The translations under genes were made by a program, and so were the position numbers. Positions 59,862 to 64,000 of a stretch of 64,000 nt of DNA are shown here, in pieces. Numbering within the stretch: position 1 is the stretch's first letter; every line of letters starts with the position of its first letter. Source of the DNA: JBBPZA01 sp963728925 (lineage in GTDB: Bacteria; Actinomycetota; Thermoleophilia; Solirubrobacterales; Solirubrobacteraceae); the NCBI GenBank assembly GCA_963728925.1, contig CAVSMB010000025.1, positions 62,001-126,000 on the forward strand, written 5' to 3'. The notes below the pieces were generated by a model. The model saw only the letters and a list, made by a program, of their open reading frames with translations, ran no database searches and was not told where the DNA came from.

Positions 59862-61673
59862 TCACCCGCCGTAGAGCGCCTCGATCTGCTGCGCGTACTT
59901 CTCGTTGATCGGCTTGCGCTTGAGCTTCATCGTGGGCGTCAGCTCGTCGCCGCCGGGCAGCCAGTCGCCGTCCATGATCGCGAACTTCTTGATCTGCTCG
60001 ACGCGCGCGAGCTGCTGGTTGGCGACATCCACACCCTCCTGGATGGCCGCGCGCATCCCCTCGTGGCCGGAGAGCTCCTGGAGCGAGGCGCCCTGGAGGC
60101 CGTTGTTCGCCGCCCACGCCGGGGCGAAGTCGGCGTCCAGCACGATCAGCGCCGTGTTGTAGGGCCGCGCGTCGCCGATCACCGCAGCGTTGCCGATCAG
60201 CGGGCTCGAGCTCTTGATGGCCGACTCGATGTTCGACGGCGACATGTTCTTGCCGGCCGCGTTGATGATGATCTCCTTCTTGCGATCGACGATCCGCAGG
60301 TAGCCGTCGTCGTCGAACTCGCCGATGTCGCCGGTCGCCAGCCAGCCGTCCTCGCTGAGCGCCTCGCGCGTCTTGTCGGGCAGGTTGCGATAGCCGAGCA
60401 TCACGATCCCGCCCTTGATGAGGACCTCGCCGTCGTCGGCGAGCTTGATCTCGACGCCGGGGTTCGGCGGGCCGACGGTGCCGATCTTGACCTTGCCGGG
60501 CGGGTTGCACGCGCCGGCGCCGCAGGTCTCGGACATCCCCCACAGCTCGGCGAGCTCGATGCCGATGGCGTGGAAGAAGAGCAGCACCTCGGGCGGCGTG
60601 GGCGCCGCGCCGACGTTGACCGCGACGACCTCGTCGAGCCCGAGCTGCGCCCGCAGCCCCGAGAAGATCTCGGCGTCGGCCTTGGCCACCGCGGCGGCGA
60701 GGTCCTCCGGCACCGGCTCCTTCGCCTGCTCGAGGCGCACCTTCTGGATCGCCGCCTCGAGCGCTGCGGCCATCGTCCGCTGCTGCTCGTCGGGCTGGGC
60801 GGCGACCATGGCCTCCAGGCCGGACTTGAGCTTCTCCCAGATCCGGGGCACAGCGAAGAACCACGTCGGGCAGACGGTGGGAAGGAACGAGACGATCTCA
60901 CGAGGGTTGGCGCAGCACGTCACCGTCATCCCGTAGACCACCGGAAGGTAGTGGTGAGCGTTGCGCTCGGCGACGTGGGCGGCCGGCAGCCAGGAGATCA
61001 CCTTGGCGGCGTCGGGGAAGTGGATCAGCTCCTCGACGGCCTGCACCGCGCTGAAGAGGTTGCGATGCGAGAGCTGGACGCCCTTGGGCGGCCCTGTGGT
61101 GCCCGAGGTGTAGATGAGGGTCAGGACGTCGTCGGGCTGGATCGTGGCGACCGAGGCCTCGACGTCGAAGTCCGGGTTCGAGCCCTCGATGTCGGCGAGC
61201 GGCACGGTGCCCTCCGGCGCCTCGCCGTCGAGCACGATCACGTGCTCGAGCGCGGGGGCCTGCTCGCGCGCCGCGAGGACCTGGGGCAGGTAGGCCTGCT
61301 CGACAATGGCGACCTCGGAGGCCGCGTCGTTGAGCAGGTACTCGATCTGGTCGGGCGTGTAGGTCTGGTAGATCGAGTAGGGCGTGGCGCCGAGGCTCGC
61401 GACCGCGAGATCCACGACGTGGAACTCCGGGCGGTTGGAGAGCATGATCGCCACGGTGTCGCCGCGCGAGACGCCGAGCTTGGCGAGCCCGCCCGCAAGG
61501 GCGTCGACGCGATCGCGCAGCTGCGACCAGGTCAGCGAGACCTCGTCCTCCTTGGTTCGCACGGCGACGCGATCGGGCACACGCTCGGCGGTGCGCCGGA
61601 AGGCCTCCGCGAGGTTCGGTGCGTCAACGGGGCGCCCCCGGGGGGACTCCGTGCCAACCGTGCTGCTCTCCAT
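59862..61673 (-). CDS. Long-chain fatty-acid-CoA ligase (AMP-forming)
   Basis: The 603-residue product has the AMP signature LIYTSGTTGPPKGVQL near residue 190, LSHRNLFSAVQAVEELIHFP, and the C-terminal VDRKKEIIINAAGKNMSPSN. It is a FadD-type ligase of the FadD15/long-chain branch. Start ATG 61673. It is convergent with the RTX remnant and divergent from the hydrolase gene at 61857. Confidence 0.92.
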   Translation of the reverse strand: MESSTVGTESPRGRPVDAPNLAEAFRRTAERVPDRVAVRTKEDEVSLTWSQLRDRVDALAGGLAKLGVSRGDTVAIMLSNRPEFHVVDLAVASLGATPYSIYQTYTPDQIEYLLNDAASEVAIVEQAYLPQVLAAREQAPALEHVIVLDGEAPEGTVPLADIEGSNPDFDVEASVATIQPDDVLTLIYTSGTTGPPKGVQLSHRNLFSAVQAVEELIHFPDAAKVISWLPAAHVAERNAHHYLPVVYGMTVTCCANPREIVSFLPTVCPTWFFAVPRIWEKLKSGLEAMVAAQPDEQQRTMAAALEAAIQKVRLEQAKEPVPEDLAAAVAKADAEIFSGLRAQLGLDEVVAVNVGAAPTPPEVLLFFHAIGIELAELWGMSETCGAGACNPPGKVKIGTVGPPNPGVEIKLADDGEVLIKGGIVMLGYRNLPDKTREALSEDGWLATGDIGEFDDDGYLRIVDRKKEIIINAAGKNMSPSNIESAIKSSSPLIGNAAVIGDARPYNTALIVLDADFAPAWAANNGLQGASLQELSGHEGMRAAIQEGVDVANQQLARVEQIKKFAIMDGDWLPGGDELTPTMKLKRKPINEKYAQQIEALYGG

Positions 61674-61856
61674 GGGCTCTCCCTCGATCCGTACGACCCT
61701 CGTGACGAACGCTACCGCAGCGCGCCGGGCCGGCGGGGGCGATCAGGGCGCCCGGCCGGGCGGAGGCGCCGGCCCACGACCGCAACGTCCCGCCGCCGGG
61801 CGGGTTGAGACCGGAGGGCGGCCCGTTCCGCCCATGCCGCTACCCTCCCCGACTTC

Positions 61857-63830
61857 GTGCGCGCGCTCCGAGCACTCATCCCCGCCGCGCCTGTACCGCT
61901 GCTCGCCGCGGTGGTCGCCTGCGTGCTGCTTGCGCCGGCCGGCGCGCTCGCCGACCCCGGCACCGCGGGCGACCAGCGCCGCGCCGCGCAGGACCGCTCG
62001 CCCGCGGAGCCCCCGGCCCCGCGCTCGCTCCCCTCTCCCTTCCGCCCCGCGCCGCCGGAGGCCGACCGCGGCGCCGGGGCGATCGGGCGCTCGGCGGCGA
62101 GCCCGCCGCGCGCCCAGACGCTCACCGACGGCTGGGAGTTCCGGCTCGGCGCGAGCTACGAGGCCGACGCGAGCGACTGGGAGCAGGTCAGCGTGCCCCA
62201 CGTCATGGACGGTCGGCCGCTGGCGAGCTCGTTCCCCGGCACCGTAGGCTGGTACCGGCTTCGCTTCCAGGCGCCCGCCGCGCCGAGCGGCTACGACTTC
62301 GCCCTCGCCTTCGGCGAGGTCCGCCGCAAGGCCACGGTGTACCTCAACGGCCGCCAAATCGGCTCCAGCGACGATCCCTACACCCCGTTCACCGTCGGCG
62401 CGACGGGGCTGCGCAAGGGAGCCGAGAACGAGCTCACGGTGCGCGTCGACAACACCAAGGGGCCCGAGGTCAGGGACGGCTGGTGGAACTGGGGCGGCAT
62501 CGTGCGTCCGGTGGCGCTCATGCCGCGCGGCGGCGTGGCCCTCTCGGCGCTCGGCCTCATCCCCCAGCTCACCGAGCGTCGCGACGCCGCCACGCTGCGG
62601 GTCGACGCGCTCGTTGCCAACCACACCACGCGTGCGGTCACGCCGTCGATGCTGGTCACACTGACCTCGCCCGCGGGCACGGTGACGCGCAAGCGCTACC
62701 GCCTGCCCTCGGTGGCGGCCCGGCGCTCGCGCCAGGAGCTCCTGCAGGTGCCGGTCAAGGGACGGCCGGAGCTGTGGTCGCCGACCAAGCCGCAGCTCTA
62801 CAGCGCCCGCGTGAGCACCACCACGGCGTCGGGGACCGAGCAGATCGACACCAGGCGCATCGGGATGCGCAAGCTCGAGGTCCGCAGCGGGCGCCTGTAC
62901 CTCAACGGGCGGGCGGTGCAGCTGCGCGGCGCCGCGCTGCACGAGGACGCGCCAGACCGCGGAGCAGCGCTCACCGACGACGACGTGGAACGGATCGTCT
63001 CTGAGCTCCAGGACGTCGGCGCGAACGTCACCCGCACCCACTACCTCTTCGACGAGCGCCTGCTCACCCGCTTCGACGAGGAGGGCATCCTCGTGTGGAA
63101 CGAGGCCCCGATCTATCACCGCGAGCGTCCCCTCAAGAGCATCGCCGGCCGCCGCGACGCGCTCGCCCAGCTCAAGCGCACGATCGTCGCCGCCCGCAAC
63201 CACCCATCGGTCTTCGCGAACTCGGTCGGCAACGAGCTGGCCAACGAGCCGGACAAACGCGTCACGACCAAGCGGTATCTGAGGGCCGCCGCGACGCTGG
63301 CGCGCCGTCTGGACCCGACGGTCCCCGTCGCGCTCGCGATCCGGTCAAAGCCCGGAACGCCGCGCCAGCGCACCTACAAGGCGTTCGACCTGCTCGGCTT
63401 CAACCATTACCTCGGATGGTATCCGTGCCCGCCGTCGGCGCCGACCTCGCTGTCCCAGCTCGGCCCGTGGATCGACACGCTGCGGCGCCAGTACCCCGAC
63501 AAGGCGCTGATGATGAGCGAGTTCGGCGCCGAGGCGAACCGCGACGGCCCCTCCGCCGAGAAGGGCACCTACGCCTACCAGACCGGCTTCATCAGGCGGA
63601 CGCTCGACGTCGTCGACGACAAGCCCTTCCTCGCCGGCGCGGTCTACTGGACGCTTCGCGACTTCGCGGTCCGCCCGAAGTGGGACGGCGGCACCTGCGA
63701 CACGCCCACCGAGAACGACACGATCTTCAACAAGGGCCTGCTCGGCTACGACGACGCGGCGACCCCTAAGCCCGCGTGGTCGCTCGTGCGCGACCGCTTC
63801 CGGGCGACGCCGCTCTACGCCCCGCGGTGA
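61857..63830 (+). CDS. Secreted family 2 glycoside hydrolase (beta-galactosidase-type)
   Basis: The 657-residue product starts with GTG and a signal peptide (VPLLAAVVACVLLAPAGALA). GH2 domains follow: sugar-binding jelly roll (DGWEFRLGASYEADASDWEQ), immunoglobulin-like domain (RELLQVPVKGR-like region near 300) and TIM barrel. The acid/base is NSVGNELANEPDK near residue 459 and the nucleophile lies in MMSEFGAEANRDG near 554. The GNELAN phrase differs slightly from the usual GNE. Substrate not known. Confidence 0.85.
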   Translation: MRALRALIPAAPVPLLAAVVACVLLAPAGALADPGTAGDQRRAAQDRSPAEPPAPRSLPSPFRPAPPEADRGAGAIGRSAASPPRAQTLTDGWEFRLGASYEADASDWEQVSVPHVMDGRPLASSFPGTVGWYRLRFQAPAAPSGYDFALAFGEVRRKATVYLNGRQIGSSDDPYTPFTVGATGLRKGAENELTVRVDNTKGPEVRDGWWNWGGIVRPVALMPRGGVALSALGLIPQLTERRDAATLRVDALVANHTTRAVTPSMLVTLTSPAGTVTRKRYRLPSVAARRSRQELLQVPVKGRPELWSPTKPQLYSARVSTTTASGTEQIDTRRIGMRKLEVRSGRLYLNGRAVQLRGAALHEDAPDRGAALTDDDVERIVSELQDVGANVTRTHYLFDERLLTRFDEEGILVWNEAPIYHRERPLKSIAGRRDALAQLKRTIVAARNHPSVFANSVGNELANEPDKRVTTKRYLRAAATLARRLDPTVPVALAIRSKPGTPRQRTYKAFDLLGFNHYLGWYPCPPSAPTSLSQLGPWIDTLRRQYPDKALMMSEFGAEANRDGPSAEKGTYAYQTGFIRRTLDVVDDKPFLAGAVYWTLRDFAVRPKWDGGTCDTPTENDTIFNKGLLGYDDAATPKPAWSLVRDRFRATPLYAPR

Positions 63831-63886
63831 CGACCGCCCGGTTGCCTCGGACGAGTCGGAGCGCGTAGCGACAACCAGTAGCCTTC

Positions 63887-63911
63887 CGGTTACGGTAGCC
63901 GTTCGGTTACC
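63887..63911. promoter_or_regulatory. Probable operator of the following ArsR-type gene
   Basis: CGGTTAC occurs at 63887-63893 and again, as CGGTTACC, at 63904-63911, 17 bp apart, with GGTAGCC between. The pair lies 10-34 bp before the GTG at 63921. Direct repeats at the promoter of a HTH regulator suggest self-regulation. Confidence 0.45.
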
Positions 63912-63920
63912 ATTCCCTCC

Positions 63921-64000
63921 GTGGCCGGCCGTCTCGCCGCAGGGGACCCCTTCGACGCCCTCGGCGACCCGAACCGCCGGGCCATTGTCGAGCTTCTGCG
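63921..64000 (+). CDS. ArsR-type transcriptional regulator, 5' end only
   Basis: The GTG start opens AGRLAAGDPFDALGDPNRRA and IVELL, the typical beginning of ArsR/SmtB winged-helix proteins (FxALGDPxRRxIVxLL). The gene runs off the right edge after about 26 codons, so metal-binding residues and its regulated partner are not visible. Confidence 0.75.
   Translation, partial: MAGRLAAGDPFDALGDPNRRAIVELL

Overview
The window is high-GC actinobacterial chromosome, most likely from the Thermoleophilia (Solirubrobacter/Conexibacter-like). I infer this from the gene content: a garA-ftsR-type FHA/MerR pair beside pgsA and proS, an RsiG-like anti-sigma protein, a c-di-AMP riboswitch ahead of an RlpA-domain gene, DHA2 efflux pumps and many GTG starts. 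The lineage cannot be proved from this sequence alone.

Layout. (1) 1-3103: a transposase fragment, a DUF1275 membrane protein, a beta-lactamase-fold hydrolase, a SnoaL-like protein and the last 46 codons of a GMC oxidoreductase. (2) 3104-16110: a 13.0 kb integrative phage-like element inserted in that GMC gene; the rest of the gene lies at 16122-18019. Both junctions carry CCCACGTCTCC, and joining the two gene pieces across one copy restores a 678-codon frame. The element holds a frameshifted large serine recombinase, two small intact minus-strand genes, an operator-like palindrome array, and decayed phage head genes (HK97-type capsid and portal on the minus strand, terminase large subunit on the plus strand). 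It also holds an IS1380-type transposase and an intact right arm of small zinc-finger and HNH genes around a dense, unusual array of different short palindromes. No tail genes were recognised. (3) 18.0-22.4 kb: more broken genes (DUF3052, an MFS pump truncated at a 19-C homopolymer, a PH-domain protein) around one intact secreted SUMF1-like gene. (4) 22.4-51.6 kb: intact chromosomal genes for DNA repair (dinB, HhH-GPD), efflux, envelope, lipid and NAD metabolism, isoprenoids (ispG) and translation (proS). (5) 51.6-59.8 kb: a glycolate/lactate locus. A divergent, heavily deleted lutA-lutC remnant faces an operon of lctP, glcD, glcE, glcF and malate synthase, followed by an RTX-repeat remnant. 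(6) 59.8-64.0 kb: an acyl-CoA synthetase, a secreted GH2 hydrolase and the start of an ArsR-type regulator.

How the parts work together. The lctP-glcDEF-malate synthase operon should import glycolate (or lactate), oxidise glycolate to glyoxylate and condense that with acetyl-CoA to malate. The operon proS-pgsA-rsiG-garA-ftsR-apt couples housekeeping genes to signalling proteins. The mobile element has disrupted a flavin alcohol oxidase and then largely decayed, except at its two ends, where the regulatory-looking palindrome arrays and small genes survive.
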